Of a DNA stretch of 64,000 bases, positions 52,811 to 61,176 are shown in pieces. The notes beneath the pieces were generated by a model. The model had not been told where the DNA came from. It saw nothing but the letters and a program-made list of their open reading frames with translations, and did no database searches. Source of the stretch: Cellulomonas fengjieae (GTDB lineage: Bacteria > Actinomycetota > Actinomycetes > Actinomycetales > Cellulomonadaceae); NCBI RefSeq assembly GCF_018388465.1, contig NZ_CP074404.1, positions 62,001 to 126,000 of the forward strand. The letters are read 5' to 3'. The first letter of the stretch is position 1. Each line of letters starts with the position of its first letter. The position numbers and the translations under genes are program-made.

Positions 52811-55030
52811 TCAGCGCCGCAGCGCGGTGGTCGGGGGGTGGGTGCTGACGGACGGCGGCCGGACGGTGGTGCCCCAGTCGCTCGGGGCGGGCCCGAGCTC
52901 GAGGTGCAGGCGTCCGCCGCGATGGAGCTCGGTGCCGGTCAACCACGTGCGGTCGAGCCGATCACCGTCGAGGTGGACGGACTGTACATACTGGACAGGC
53001 CCGTCCGGGGTCGGTTCGACGAATCCGGAGGTCTCGATCGTGAGACTGCGGTCGCCGAGGTCGATGCTCGACTCCCGCCAGGCCGGCGCGCTGAGCAGGA
53101 ACAGGTTCTGGCCGGCGACGGGGAACAGGCCGAGCGACGCCCACACGAACCACGACGACAGCCCGCCCGAGTCGTCGTTGCCCGGCAGGCCGCCGCGACC
53201 GGTGCCGAACTGGTTCTGCACGATGGCGTGCACCACCTCCGCGGTGCGATCCGGCCGGCCCGCGTAGTGGTACGACCACGGGGCCTCCATGTCCGGCTCG
53301 TTGTTCAGGCCCTCGAACCGGTTGAGCCCGTACCCCGCAGCCATCTCCGCGAGGTCGGGCCGGAGCCCGGGCTGGCGCACCGGCGGCGCACCGAACCCGA
53401 AGAACTCGTCCAGCTGGGCGACGAAGGCGTCGTCCCCGCCCGAGAGCTTGATGCGTGCCGCCATGTCGTGCAGCAGCCGGAACGAGTAGTTCCAGCGCCC
53501 GCCCTCGTAGTACGTCGAGTCCTGCAGGAGCCCGGTCTCCTCGTCGAACGCGTTGACCCAGCGGGCGGCGAGCGGCGTGAACTGCTCCACCAGCATCGGG
53601 TCGCCCACGTGAGCCGCGATCTGCGACGTGCACCAGTACCCGAACGCCAGGTCGAGCGTGTGGCTGATCGGATGGACCTTGCCGCGCAGCAGGAAGTCCT
53701 CGCCGTAGGTTCGACGCAGGTCGTTGTGCATGTGCACGAGCGCCCAGTCCCAGTCGATCCCGGGCAGCCCCAGCTGGCACAGGTCGGCGAGGAAGGTGTG
53801 CGCGAGAGCGGACGCCTGACGGCTGAACTGGTCGGCACCGCGCGCCATCCGGTACCCGATGGGGAGGTTGCCCTCCTCCTCCGAGATGTACAGCAGCGCG
53901 TTCGCCAGCTCGACCGCCTTGTCGGGCAGGAGCGTCGTCAGCAGCGGCAGCTGCGTCCGGTAGATGTCCCACATGGTCGCGATGTCGAACGCGAACGGTC
54001 CGTCGGCCGGCCAGAACGGTGACTCGTCGGGAGCGAGGCAGGGCTTGATCAGCGAGTGGTACAGCGCGGTCGAGAACACCGTCTGCTTGTCCTTCGACGG
54101 CGTGTCGACGCGGATCTTCCCGAGCGCCTCCTGCCAGACGTCGGCGGTCGCCACGCGCCTCGTCGCAAAGCTGGACGGACCCGGCCCGCACTCCCGCTCG
54201 AGGTTCTCGCGTGCCTGGTCGACGCCCCGCAGGGAGAAGCCGAACCGCAGCTCCACCACCTGTCCGGGTTCGGACGGACCGGCCCACATGAGCCCGAACG
54301 GGCGCAGCGTGGTCGGCCGGATCCGGTCGAAGTCCAGGCGCGTGCCACCGGGCATCAGCCGCCGGTCGTACCAGAGCATCTGGCGCCAGCGCGGGTCGTC
54401 GCACTCGACGTGGATGGCCAGCGGGGCACCCTCGACGACGATCTCGCCCTGCGCGATCCCGGGGCTGATGGAATGCAGGTGCGCCCGCAGCGGCACCGTG
54501 CGGCCGTGCGGGATCGTCAGCCCGCCGAGCGAGAAGTCGATGACCAACCGCGCGTCGCGGTGCGCAGGGAACGTGTACCGGTGCACGGCGGACTTCGGGC
54601 CGACCGTGATCTCCGCCCGGATGCCGGAGTCGAGAGTGGCCGAGTAGTAGCCGGGGGCCGCGCTCTCGTCGACGACGTCCCACAGCTGGCCCAAGTCGTC
54701 GAGCGGCTGGAGCATCGGGGTGACGCGGAAGTAGTTGTAGTACTTGCGGATCGCACCCGTGCCCGACTGCTGGAAGTGCGTGAACCCGCTGGCCACCTGC
54801 CGGTCGTACAGCTCGGTGGGCAGGCCCTCGGTGCCCAGGTCGTAGCGCCCGTAGCCCGTCGGGTACGCACCCGAGTACGCGCACGCGCTGACCATGCCGA
54901 GGGGGTAGGTGGCGCCCGGGTGCGTGTTGCCCACCTGCGGCTTCGGCCACCACCAGCTCGTGGCGATGCCGTGCTGCTGCGGCAGGCTCGTGGCCTCCGT
55001 GCCGATGAAGGGGTCGACGCGTTCGAACAT
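52811..55030 (-). CDS. GH92 family alpha-mannosidase
   Basis: 739-residue calcium-dependent exo-alpha-mannosidase of family GH92. N-terminal VDPFIGTEA and PGATYPLGMVSACAYSG start the beta-sandwich, and the C-terminal (alpha/alpha)6 barrel holds the signature GLPGNDDSGGLSSWFVWASLGLFPV. No signal peptide is visible at ATG 55030, unlike secreted bacterial GH92 enzymes, so it is probably cytoplasmic and works on imported or intracellular mannosides. GAGGAG precedes the ATG. Transcribed with the GT4 gene and perhaps zwf. Confidence 0.9.
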   Translation of the reverse strand: MFERVDPFIGTEATSLPQQHGIATSWWWPKPQVGNTHPGATYPLGMVSACAYSGAYPTGYGRYDLGTEGLPTELYDRQVASGFTHFQQSGTGAIRKYYNYFRVTPMLQPLDDLGQLWDVVDESAAPGYYSATLDSGIRAEITVGPKSAVHRYTFPAHRDARLVIDFSLGGLTIPHGRTVPLRAHLHSISPGIAQGEIVVEGAPLAIHVECDDPRWRQMLWYDRRLMPGGTRLDFDRIRPTTLRPFGLMWAGPSEPGQVVELRFGFSLRGVDQARENLERECGPGPSSFATRRVATADVWQEALGKIRVDTPSKDKQTVFSTALYHSLIKPCLAPDESPFWPADGPFAFDIATMWDIYRTQLPLLTTLLPDKAVELANALLYISEEEGNLPIGYRMARGADQFSRQASALAHTFLADLCQLGLPGIDWDWALVHMHNDLRRTYGEDFLLRGKVHPISHTLDLAFGYWCTSQIAAHVGDPMLVEQFTPLAARWVNAFDEETGLLQDSTYYEGGRWNYSFRLLHDMAARIKLSGGDDAFVAQLDEFFGFGAPPVRQPGLRPDLAEMAAGYGLNRFEGLNNEPDMEAPWSYHYAGRPDRTAEVVHAIVQNQFGTGRGGLPGNDDSGGLSSWFVWASLGLFPVAGQNLFLLSAPAWRESSIDLGDRSLTIETSGFVEPTPDGPVQYVQSVHLDGDRLDRTWLTGTELHRGGRLHLELGPAPSDWGTTVRPPSVSTHPPTTALRR

Positions 55031-55225
55031 CCGCCGCTCCTCGCGCTCGTCGTACGGGGACGTCAGGGTCCCCTGCGGGCGGCGCCTGCGTCCATGCCTC
55101 GTTGGGGCGACGGTACGTCGGGTGTGTTGCCGGGGGGTTTCGCGATGTGTTCCGGCCTGGCCCGGACGGTGACCTGCCCGAAGCAACTTCCATCCGTTCG
55201 GAGCTAGCTTCCCGCGACGACACGG
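55031..55225. other. Intergenic region upstream of the GH92 gene
   Basis: About 195 bases, divergent promoters of the GH92 operon and the orphan nuclease. The nuclease side turns visibly less GC-rich. No clear operator was found. Confidence 0.4.
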
Positions 55226-55792
55226 ATGAAGCTGCTGACCATGGTTCAGCGCTACGCACGTTTCACGCGTAGCGACGTGACGTCGACCGAAGCCGTGGAG
55301 CTTGGGCGCGTCGATGTGGTCGCGGCTCAGTTGTCCCGACACCTGGAATCTCGCACAGCAGCCATCGACCTCGTTCACATCCACGGGGCAGGCAGCAGCG
55401 CGGTTCAGACCATCGTGTCCGAGCTGCTCTTCGCCGAGTTGGGCTTTCGCGAAGAGGTCGTTCTCACGCCCGAGGTGGGGCTGGTTACGCGAGCGAGGCC
55501 AGATTTCGTCTATCCGCTGGGTCAAGGCCGCGGGATTGTCGCGGAGGTTGAGCGGGGGGGCACGACCACCAACAACCACGACCTCAAGGACTTCTGGAAG
55601 GTCCACATCGCGCCCGACGCACATCACTTGTTCTTGATCGTTCCCATGGCGAACTGGAACGCGGCGGGCAAAGCCCGTGAACGCCCGTTCGCACGAGTGG
55701 CACGCCGAATCCAGGCCTTCTTCGGGGATCCGCGCCGCGAGGTCGACGTCCTGAGTGCGCACGTCTTCGGATACGGCGGCATCGGTCGCTGA
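55226..55792 (+). CDS. Orphan PD-(D/E)XK-like nuclease in a lower-GC stretch
   Basis: 188-residue protein. A helical N-terminus (about 60 residues) precedes a compact core: SELLFAELGFREEVVLTPEVG, then RPDFVYPLGQGRGIVAEVERGGTTTNNHDL, then HHLFLIVPM. The spacing PDF-x11-AEVE, with an upstream Glu, fits a PD-(D/E)XK metal-dependent nuclease fold, where EVE replaces ExK. Codon use is clearly less GC-biased than the neighbours (for instance CGTTTCACGCGTAGC), as in the flanking bases, suggesting recent acquisition. No methyltransferase or partner lies nearby. A restriction- or defence-type role is possible but unproven. Confidence 0.6.
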   Translation: MKLLTMVQRYARFTRSDVTSTEAVELGRVDVVAAQLSRHLESRTAAIDLVHIHGAGSSAVQTIVSELLFAELGFREEVVLTPEVGLVTRARPDFVYPLGQGRGIVAEVERGGTTTNNHDLKDFWKVHIAPDAHHLFLIVPMANWNAAGKARERPFARVARRIQAFFGDPRREVDVLSAHVFGYGGIGR

Positions 55793-55911
55793 TCGGCACA
55801 CTGTTCTGATCGTTCGACGCAGCGTCTGCACGCGTTTGCGCCCCGTCGGCTCCCCGAGGCAAGGTGAATGGCTGCGCGCCAGCGGGCCGCGTGACCATCT
55901 GATCGAAGGGT

Positions 55912-57384
55912 ATGCGTCAGATGACGGACGACCAGGTCCGACCCACCGTCCCGCGCAGTGCGTGGAACGCGCTCGTCGTGCTGATGGCCGGCATGTTCAT
56001 GGCCCTGCTGGACACGACCATCGTCAACGTCGCCCTGCCGACGATCCAGGTCAGCCTCGACGCGTCGGAGGCCACGCTCAGCTGGATCATCAGCGGTTAC
56101 GCGCTGGCGTTCGGCATCGCGCTGATCCCGGCGGGTCGGATCGGTGACCGGGTGGGGCACAAGTGGGTGTTCTTCACGGGGCTGCTGCTGTTCACGGTCG
56201 CGAGCGTCTTCTGCGGCCTGGCGAGCAACAGCGCCCACCTGGTCGTGGCGCGGGTGGCGCAGGGACTGGCGGGCGGCATCTTCGTCCCCGCCGTGACCGC
56301 GATGATCCAGCTGCTGTTCCCGCCGCAGGTGCGCGGGAAGGCGTTCGCGATCCTGGGGTCCGTCATCGGGGTCTCGACGGCGCTCGGCCCGATCCTCGGC
56401 GGGCTCATCATCGAGGCGTTCGGCGACGAGTCCGGGTGGCGGCTGGTGTTCTGGGTCAACATCCCGATCGGGATCGTCGCCCTGATCGCCGCCGCGAGGA
56501 TCCTGCCGTCCGGCGCCGAGGCGCGCAGCCAGCACGGGTACGACGTCGTCGGGCTGCTGCTGCTCACCGCGGGACTGATCGCCCTGCTCGTGCCCCTGAT
56601 CGAGGGGCAGGACCAGGGCTGGCCGACGTGGACCTTCGTCACGCTGGCGGCCGGGATCCTGCTGCTCGTCGCGTTCGGGTGGTGGGAGAAGCGGATCGAG
56701 GACGACAACCCGATGGTGCCGCCGCACCTGTTCTCGCACCCGGCGTTCACGGGCGGGACGATCCTCGCACTGGTCTACTTCGCGGCGTTCACCAGCATCT
56801 TCTTCACCATCGCGCTGCTGTGGCAGGCGGGGCTGGGGCACACCGCGCTCGAGTCCGGGATCGTCGCGGTGCCGTTCGCCCTCGGCAGCATCCTCGGCGC
56901 CTCGCAGAGCAACCGGCTGTCCCTGCGACTGGGCCGGACGGTCCTCATCGTCGGCACGGGCATGGTGGCCGTCGGGCTGACGTGGGTGTGGCTGGTGCTG
57001 CGGGTCCAGCCCGCGGCGGACCTGACGCACTGGGACTTCCTGGTCCCGTTGCTGATCGCCGGGATCGGCAGCGGGTTGTTCATCGCTCCGAACGCGCAGT
57101 TCATCGTCGCCACCGTCGACCGCTCGGAGGCGGGCGCCGCCAGCGGGGTCATCTCGGTGATGCAGCGCGTCGGTGCGGCCATCGGCATCGCCGTCATCGG
57201 CAGCGTCCTGTTCGGCACGCTGCACGTCGCGGGCAAGGACCCCGCCCAGATCCCGCAGGCCTTCGTCGACAGCGCCGCGCACGCGATGGCCGTCAGCGCC
57301 GTGCTCTCGGTGGTCAGCTTCGCGCTGGTGTTCGTGCTTCCCAAGAAGGTGGACCCGCGCGGCGGGCCACCGCCGACGGAGTGA
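55912..57384 (+). CDS. DHA2-family MFS exporter (EmrB/QacA-like)
   Basis: 490-residue 14-helix exporter. Motif at the first helix LMAGMFMALLDTTIVNVALPTIQ is typical of DHA2 (DxTxVNVALP). Motif A GRIGDRVGHKWVF and motif C GVSTALGPILGGLI are present. ATG 55912 or 55921 may start it. Followed by the SseB-like gene. Substrate unknown. Confidence 0.92.
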   Translation: MRQMTDDQVRPTVPRSAWNALVVLMAGMFMALLDTTIVNVALPTIQVSLDASEATLSWIISGYALAFGIALIPAGRIGDRVGHKWVFFTGLLLFTVASVFCGLASNSAHLVVARVAQGLAGGIFVPAVTAMIQLLFPPQVRGKAFAILGSVIGVSTALGPILGGLIIEAFGDESGWRLVFWVNIPIGIVALIAAARILPSGAEARSQHGYDVVGLLLLTAGLIALLVPLIEGQDQGWPTWTFVTLAAGILLLVAFGWWEKRIEDDNPMVPPHLFSHPAFTGGTILALVYFAAFTSIFFTIALLWQAGLGHTALESGIVAVPFALGSILGASQSNRLSLRLGRTVLIVGTGMVAVGLTWVWLVLRVQPAADLTHWDFLVPLLIAGIGSGLFIAPNAQFIVATVDRSEAGAASGVISVMQRVGAAIGIAVIGSVLFGTLHVAGKDPAQIPQAFVDSAAHAMAVSAVLSVVSFALVFVLPKKVDPRGGPPPTE

Positions 57385-57433
57385 TTCGCCGCGGGTAGCG
57401 TGCACCACGCCCACGACGACGAGGAGCACCGCC

Positions 57434-57811
57434 ATGAAGGACTTCGACCAGGCCCTGCGTACGGCGGCGCCCGGCACGATCGACGGCGCCAAGCTGCTCA
57501 CACGGTTCGCCTACGAGCAGCTGGCCGTCCCGAGCGCGGGGCCCGTCGGGGAGCACCTGACGGGGTTCATCCCGGCGCTCGTGCCGCGCGACGGCACCAA
57601 CCACCTGGTGGCGTTCTCGTCCGAGCAGAGGTTCAGGGACGAGGGGCGCCTCGGCGGTGACGCGATCTCGATGCCGGTCCGCGAGGTCCTGCTGCGGATG
57701 CCCGCGGACGTCGGCATCGTGATCAACCCGGGCAGCTCGCAGGGGTTCGAGCTGGGTCCGGACGTGGTCGCCGCGTTGCGGGACGAGCTGGCGCGGCCCC
57801 ACGACGAGTGA
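57434..57811 (+). CDS. SseB-family N-terminal domain protein
   Basis: 125-residue protein matching the SseB N-terminal domain, a cytoplasmic alpha/beta fold: LVAFSSEQRFRDEG and VREVLLRMPADVGIVINPGSSQGFELGPDVV are its core. ATG 57434 with GGAG upstream. Converges on the zinc-ribbon gene; the two stop codons abut in TGATCA. Function unknown, often part of secretion-linked or toxin-immunity loci, though none is evident here. Confidence 0.82.
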   Translation: MKDFDQALRTAAPGTIDGAKLLTRFAYEQLAVPSAGPVGEHLTGFIPALVPRDGTNHLVAFSSEQRFRDEGRLGGDAISMPVREVLLRMPADVGIVINPGSSQGFELGPDVVAALRDELARPHDE

Positions 57812-58603
57812 TCAGGCGGGCACCTTCACGGTGGTCAGGAACGCCGCGGCCTGCGCGAGGTTGTCGAACTGGTCGTCGACCAGGTCGACGAGCAGGTCGT
57901 TGCTCCACAGGATCAACCGCCCGATGGTGAACTGCTCCTTGGCGACCTCCGGCAGCGTCAGCCCGTAGACGCGCTGGGCGATCTCGCGCTTGCCGCCCCG
58001 CGCAGCACCGTAGGTCGGGATCGGCAGGTACTTGTCGGGGGCGCTCGCCACGAGCACGCGGGTCAGGGCGGGCTCCTTGAACCCCGCCATGCCGAGCCCA
58101 CCCTGGCCGAGGATGAGGCGCGTCAGGCGGTCCGGCAGCGGCACGGTCGCGGGCCCGTAGAGCAGGTAGCGGATGGTGTTGCGGGTGCGGGCCGACGCCT
58201 CGTGCTGGCCCATCGTCTTCCACGCCCGGTTGAACGTCGCGGTCGTGGCGTTGGTGGCGCCGGGCGTCTCGTTGACGAACGAGAGCAGGTCGCGGGGGTC
58301 GCAGTCGACGATCTGCTCGCGGCTGAACACCTGCTGGTAGTGCGACCAGTCGAAGCCGGAGTCGGTGCGGGGGGCGGACGCGGCGAGCTCGTTCACCAGC
58401 GCCAGGCGGGCCGAGTCGACCGCGGATCGATCCGGGAAGCGGGCCTGGAGATCGGCCGACGAGGAGGGGCGGATCGACTTGGACTTCGACTCCCCGCGCG
58501 TCCACTGGTGTGCACAGGCGGTGCATCGGATGGTGCGGCGATCGTCTGCCAGACGTTCGACCAGTTCGAGGTCTCCGGACTTACAGACCGGGCATGTCAG
58601 CAT
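57812..58603 (-). CDS. Zinc-ribbon protein of unknown function
   Basis: 263-residue protein beginning with a zinc ribbon (TCPVCKSGDLELVERLADDRRTIRCTACAHQW; CPVC and CTAC). The rest is a helical domain with FVNETPGATNATTATFNRAWKTMGQ, DKYLPIPTYGAARGGKREIAQRVYG and a Leu-rich C-terminus (LILWSNDLLVDLVDDQFDNL). The second part has no domain I can name. ATG 58603 is followed immediately by the ribbon. No operon partner. Confidence 0.7.
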   Translation of the reverse strand: MLTCPVCKSGDLELVERLADDRRTIRCTACAHQWTRGESKSKSIRPSSSADLQARFPDRSAVDSARLALVNELAASAPRTDSGFDWSHYQQVFSREQIVDCDPRDLLSFVNETPGATNATTATFNRAWKTMGQHEASARTRNTIRYLLYGPATVPLPDRLTRLILGQGGLGMAGFKEPALTRVLVASAPDKYLPIPTYGAARGGKREIAQRVYGLTLPEVAKEQFTIGRLILWSNDLLVDLVDDQFDNLAQAAAFLTTVKVPA

Positions 58604-58618
58604 GGTGCTCCTTCGTCT

Positions 58619-59344
58619 CTACAGAGATTGTGACGCACCCGGAGACTGCCCGGTGACGCTCCGTGGGTGCAGCCACCATGTGATCCCTGTTCCGATGCGC
58701 CTCAGACCGCACCGCTCGTAGAGGCCGACGCCCGCGGGTGTCGAGTTGAGCACCACGTCCCGCGCGCCGGCGGAGGCCGCGGCGCCGCACACCGCCTGCA
58801 TGAGCGCGGTGCCCAGTCCGCGCCGCTGGAACGGCGGCCAGACGTCGACGTCGAACACGCCCGCGAGGTCACCGACGCGGTGCGACCACGCCCGGCCGGC
58901 GAACCGGCCGCCGGTGTACGCGGCGGCGTACCAGGCGCGAGTCGGCCGCAGGCGTGCCATCGCGAGCTCGCGTGCGTAGGCGGAGTGCTCGCCGCTGTAG
59001 TCGGTGGTCTCCTCCTGCAACCGCACCCGGGGATCGGCCGGGACGTCGCGCGGGACGGGGCCGGCCATCCACCAGGGCGACCACCCCTTCTCGAACCCGG
59101 CCGCCGCCAGCGGGCTCGGGTCCACATCGAGCCCCAGCCACGCGCCGAGGACCGTGCTGCCGAGGTTCCGGGCGCGTTCGATGCCGCGAGCCAACGCTCT
59201 CGGGTCGATGACCTGCGGGAAGAGGAGGTTCCCGTCCACCCAGCGCAGCCCGCCGTCCTCCCATGACTCCCCGCCGAGGACGTCGGCCCGCAGCTGGAAC
59301 CAGCTCAGCTGGACGCGCTCGCAGTCGGCGACCGTCGGGCTCAC
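58619..59344 (-). CDS. GNAT-family N-acetyltransferase
   Basis: 241-residue protein whose C-terminal half is a GNAT domain: DLAGVFDVDVWPPFQRRGLGTALMQAVCGAAASAG is motif A with the acetyl-CoA pyrophosphate loop (Q-R-R-G-L-G), and YERCGLRRIG the closing segment. GTG 59344 overlaps the LLM gene stop (GTGA), so the two are coupled. The N-terminal half (VQLSWFQLRADVLGGE...) is a family-specific extension. Acceptor unknown. Confidence 0.85.
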   Translation of the reverse strand: MSPTVADCERVQLSWFQLRADVLGGESWEDGGLRWVDGNLLFPQVIDPRALARGIERARNLGSTVLGAWLGLDVDPSPLAAAGFEKGWSPWWMAGPVPRDVPADPRVRLQEETTDYSGEHSAYARELAMARLRPTRAWYAAAYTGGRFAGRAWSHRVGDLAGVFDVDVWPPFQRRGLGTALMQAVCGAAASAGARDVVLNSTPAGVGLYERCGLRRIGTGITWWLHPRSVTGQSPGASQSL

Positions 59345-60165
59345 GCGGGGAGCGGGCCGCGCCGGATCCGCTCCAGCAGCCCGTCTGGCGTGACGGTGTC
59401 GAAGTCCCAGTTGGAGTCGATCCACCAGGTCACACCCGCGGCCTCGAGAGCGGCGATCTGGTCCGTCGTCGCGGCGGGATCGTCCGGCAGCACGCCCTCG
59501 GCGACGAGCTCGAAAGGCCTCCCGCCGCGCTGCTCGGCGACCCACGTGGCGACCTCACGCAGCTCGTCCGGCTTCAGCGGGTCGAACCCGTCCTCCCGCC
59601 GGACGGCGATGACCCCGTCACGCGCCGCCGCCCGGCGCATGGACCTGGGTGCGAACCAGGCGCCGATCACCCAGACGGGGATGGTCCCGTGCACCGGCCG
59701 CGGCTGGAACTCGAAGTCGGTGAGCTGGTAATGCTCGCCCTGGAAGCTGAACTTCTCGCCGGTCCATGCCAGGTCGAGGATCGCGAGGGACTCGTCGAGC
59801 AGCGCCGCCCGTTCCTTGACGTCGACGTGCTCACCGACCACCCGGCTGTAGGCGCCGTCGTCGACGGCACCGAGCCCGACGGGCAGCACCAGCCGACCGC
59901 CGGAGAGCTGGTCGACGGTCAGCGCCTGCCGGGCCACCTCCCAGGGCTTGCGCCGCGGCAGCGAGAACACCATCGCGCCGAGCGTGATGCGGCTGGTCCG
60001 GACGGCGGCCGCGCCGAGCAGCGTCCAGGGGTCGAACGTGTCCATGCTGCCCACGCTGATGCCGTCCCAGGCCATGAAGCCGTCCCAGCCCGCCTCCTCG
60101 GCGGCGACGGCCATCGCGACGTTCTGTGCTGCGGACCCGCACGTGGCGGTGACACCGAACTTCAT
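59341..60165 (-). CDS. LLM-class F420-dependent oxidoreductase
   Basis: 274-residue TIM-barrel flavin/F420 oxidoreductase: FGVTATCGSAAQNVAMAVAAEEAGWDGFMAWDG is the N-terminal block, SRITLGAMVFSLPRRKPWEVARQALTVDQLSGGRLVLPVGLG is the family core, and GTIPVWVIGAWFAP the substrate-side loop. ATG 60165. Cofactor F420 is likely, in line with the DUF385 protein. Upstream lies the tRNA-like element. Confidence 0.9.
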   Translation of the reverse strand: MKFGVTATCGSAAQNVAMAVAAEEAGWDGFMAWDGISVGSMDTFDPWTLLGAAAVRTSRITLGAMVFSLPRRKPWEVARQALTVDQLSGGRLVLPVGLGAVDDGAYSRVVGEHVDVKERAALLDESLAILDLAWTGEKFSFQGEHYQLTDFEFQPRPVHGTIPVWVIGAWFAPRSMRRAAARDGVIAVRREDGFDPLKPDELREVATWVAEQRGGRPFELVAEGVLPDDPAATTDQIAALEAAGVTWWIDSNWDFDTVTPDGLLERIRRGPLPA

Positions 60166-60246
60166 GCGCACGACGCTACGCCGGGCCGCCGACAGACGGC
60201 CGTAAATCCCTGGCAGCGACAGCGCCGCCGAGTGGACCCTGGTCGC

Positions 60247-60316
60247 CGCGGGCGCAGGTCGCCGGCGGGTCGCCGACGGCTCGCCCCGGGAGGTTCGACT
60301 CCTCCGCCCGCGACCA
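60247..60316 (+). ncRNA. tRNA-like element (acceptor stem, T-arm and CCA, no normal anticodon arm)
   Basis: Bases 60247-60253 (CGCGGGC) pair perfectly with 60306-60312 (GCCCGCG), followed by A and an encoded CCA (60313-60316). Just before lies a textbook T-arm, GGAGG-TTCGACT-CCTCC (60289-60305). The middle (60254-60288) is about 35 bases, too short for D arm plus anticodon arm, and instead can fold into one hairpin of about ten pairs. A strong terminator follows at 60357. It is either a degraded tRNA or a tRNA-like small RNA. Confidence 0.45.
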
Positions 60317-60356
60317 CACGCACACCCGGTGAGGCGAGGACGCGGCTGCACGTCGA

Positions 60357-60385
60357 CGCCCGCCGGGGCTCAACCCCGGCGGGCG
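60357..60385 (+). terminator. Strong intrinsic terminator after the tRNA-like element
   Basis: CGCCCGCCGGGG-CTCAA-CCCCGGCGGGCG is a perfect 12-bp stem with a 5-base loop, followed by TTCT. It lies between divergent genes, so no protein gene needs it on the plus strand; it implies an RNA transcript ending here. Confidence 0.8.
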
Positions 60386-60444
60386 TTCTGCCGATGTCCG
60401 CGCAGAGAACGACCCGCGCGCGCGACCCGTATCCAGGAGCAGCA

Positions 60445-61176
60445 GTGAGCACGCAGGACCCCTACCAGCAGCCGGGTGCGACCGGGTCGCCGACAGGCGG
60501 CTACGCGCCGCCGCCGCAGTACCCCAGCTACGGCGCACCGCCGGTCTACGGCACGCAGCCCGGCTACGGCACGCAGCCCGGCTACGGCACGCAGCCCGGT
60601 TACGGCACCGCGCCGGCCACGCCGGGGCACCCGTCCTTCGCGCCGTACGGTGCGACGGCGCCGGAGTACGGCCAGAGGTACCCCGCCTACGGGTACCCCG
60701 CGTACGGCTACCAGCCCATGCCGTTCACCCCCGCGCCGACGTACGCGCACTGGGGGCTGCGCGTCGCCGCGTACCTGCTGGACCTGCTGGCGGCGATCCC
60801 GTACTGGGTCGGCGCGTTCGTCTCCGGCTTCCTGTCCACGCCGGGGTACGACCAGTACGGCCAGCCGACCACCGTGTCGACACCGGCCGGGTCGGCCGCG
60901 CTGCTGATCGGCGGGTCGGTGTCGTTCGCGCTCTGGGTGTGGAACCGCGGTTTCCGACAGGCGCGCACGGGCCAGTCGTGGGGCAAGAAGATCGTCGGTC
61001 TGCGTCTCGCCGCGGAGGCGACCGGGGCCAACGTCGGTGTGTGGCGGGCGCTCCTGCGCGACCTGGCGCACTGGCTCGACGGCTGGCTCCTGGGGCTCGG
61101 TTACTGGTTCCCGCTCTGGGACGCGAAGCGGCAGACCTTCGCCGACAAGATCGTCGGAACGGTCTCGGTGCGATGA
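60445..61176 (+). CDS. RDD-family membrane protein with Tyr/Pro/Gly-rich N-terminus
   Basis: 243-residue protein. Residues 1 to about 100 are a low-complexity P/G/Y/Q-rich cytosolic tail containing three tandem GYGTQP-type units (DNA repeat at 60547). The RDD domain follows: WGLRVAAYLLDLLAAIPYWVGAF (Arg and Asp of the family), then AALLIGGSVSFALWVWNRGFRQARTGQSWGKKIVGLRL, and DAKRQTFADKIVGTVSV. GTG 60445 has AGGAGC upstream. Overlaps the next gene by four bases. Confidence 0.88.
   Translation: MSTQDPYQQPGATGSPTGGYAPPPQYPSYGAPPVYGTQPGYGTQPGYGTQPGYGTAPATPGHPSFAPYGATAPEYGQRYPAYGYPAYGYQPMPFTPAPTYAHWGLRVAAYLLDLLAAIPYWVGAFVSGFLSTPGYDQYGQPTTVSTPAGSAALLIGGSVSFALWVWNRGFRQARTGQSWGKKIVGLRLAAEATGANVGVWRALLRDLAHWLDGWLLGLGYWFPLWDAKRQTFADKIVGTVSVR
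60547..60609 (+). repeat. 18-bp coding tandem repeat
   Basis: The unit TACGGCACGCAGCCCGGC occurs three times (60547, 60565, 60583; the last with one change) plus a partial fourth. It encodes repeated Tyr-Gly-Thr-Gln-Pro-Gly in the RDD protein's N-terminal tail. Confidence 0.9.

Noticed and set aside
60218..60316. Selenocysteine tRNA (T-loop TTCGACT is like selC)
   Set aside because: No TCA anticodon loop and no 8-bp acceptor or long variable arm at the required distance; the nearby peroxidase also uses Cys.
60162..60538. Minus-strand frames containing GGVEPPG / AEESNLPG
   Set aside because: This pattern is the antisense of a tRNA T-arm, a well-known source of false proteins; it led to the tRNA-like call.
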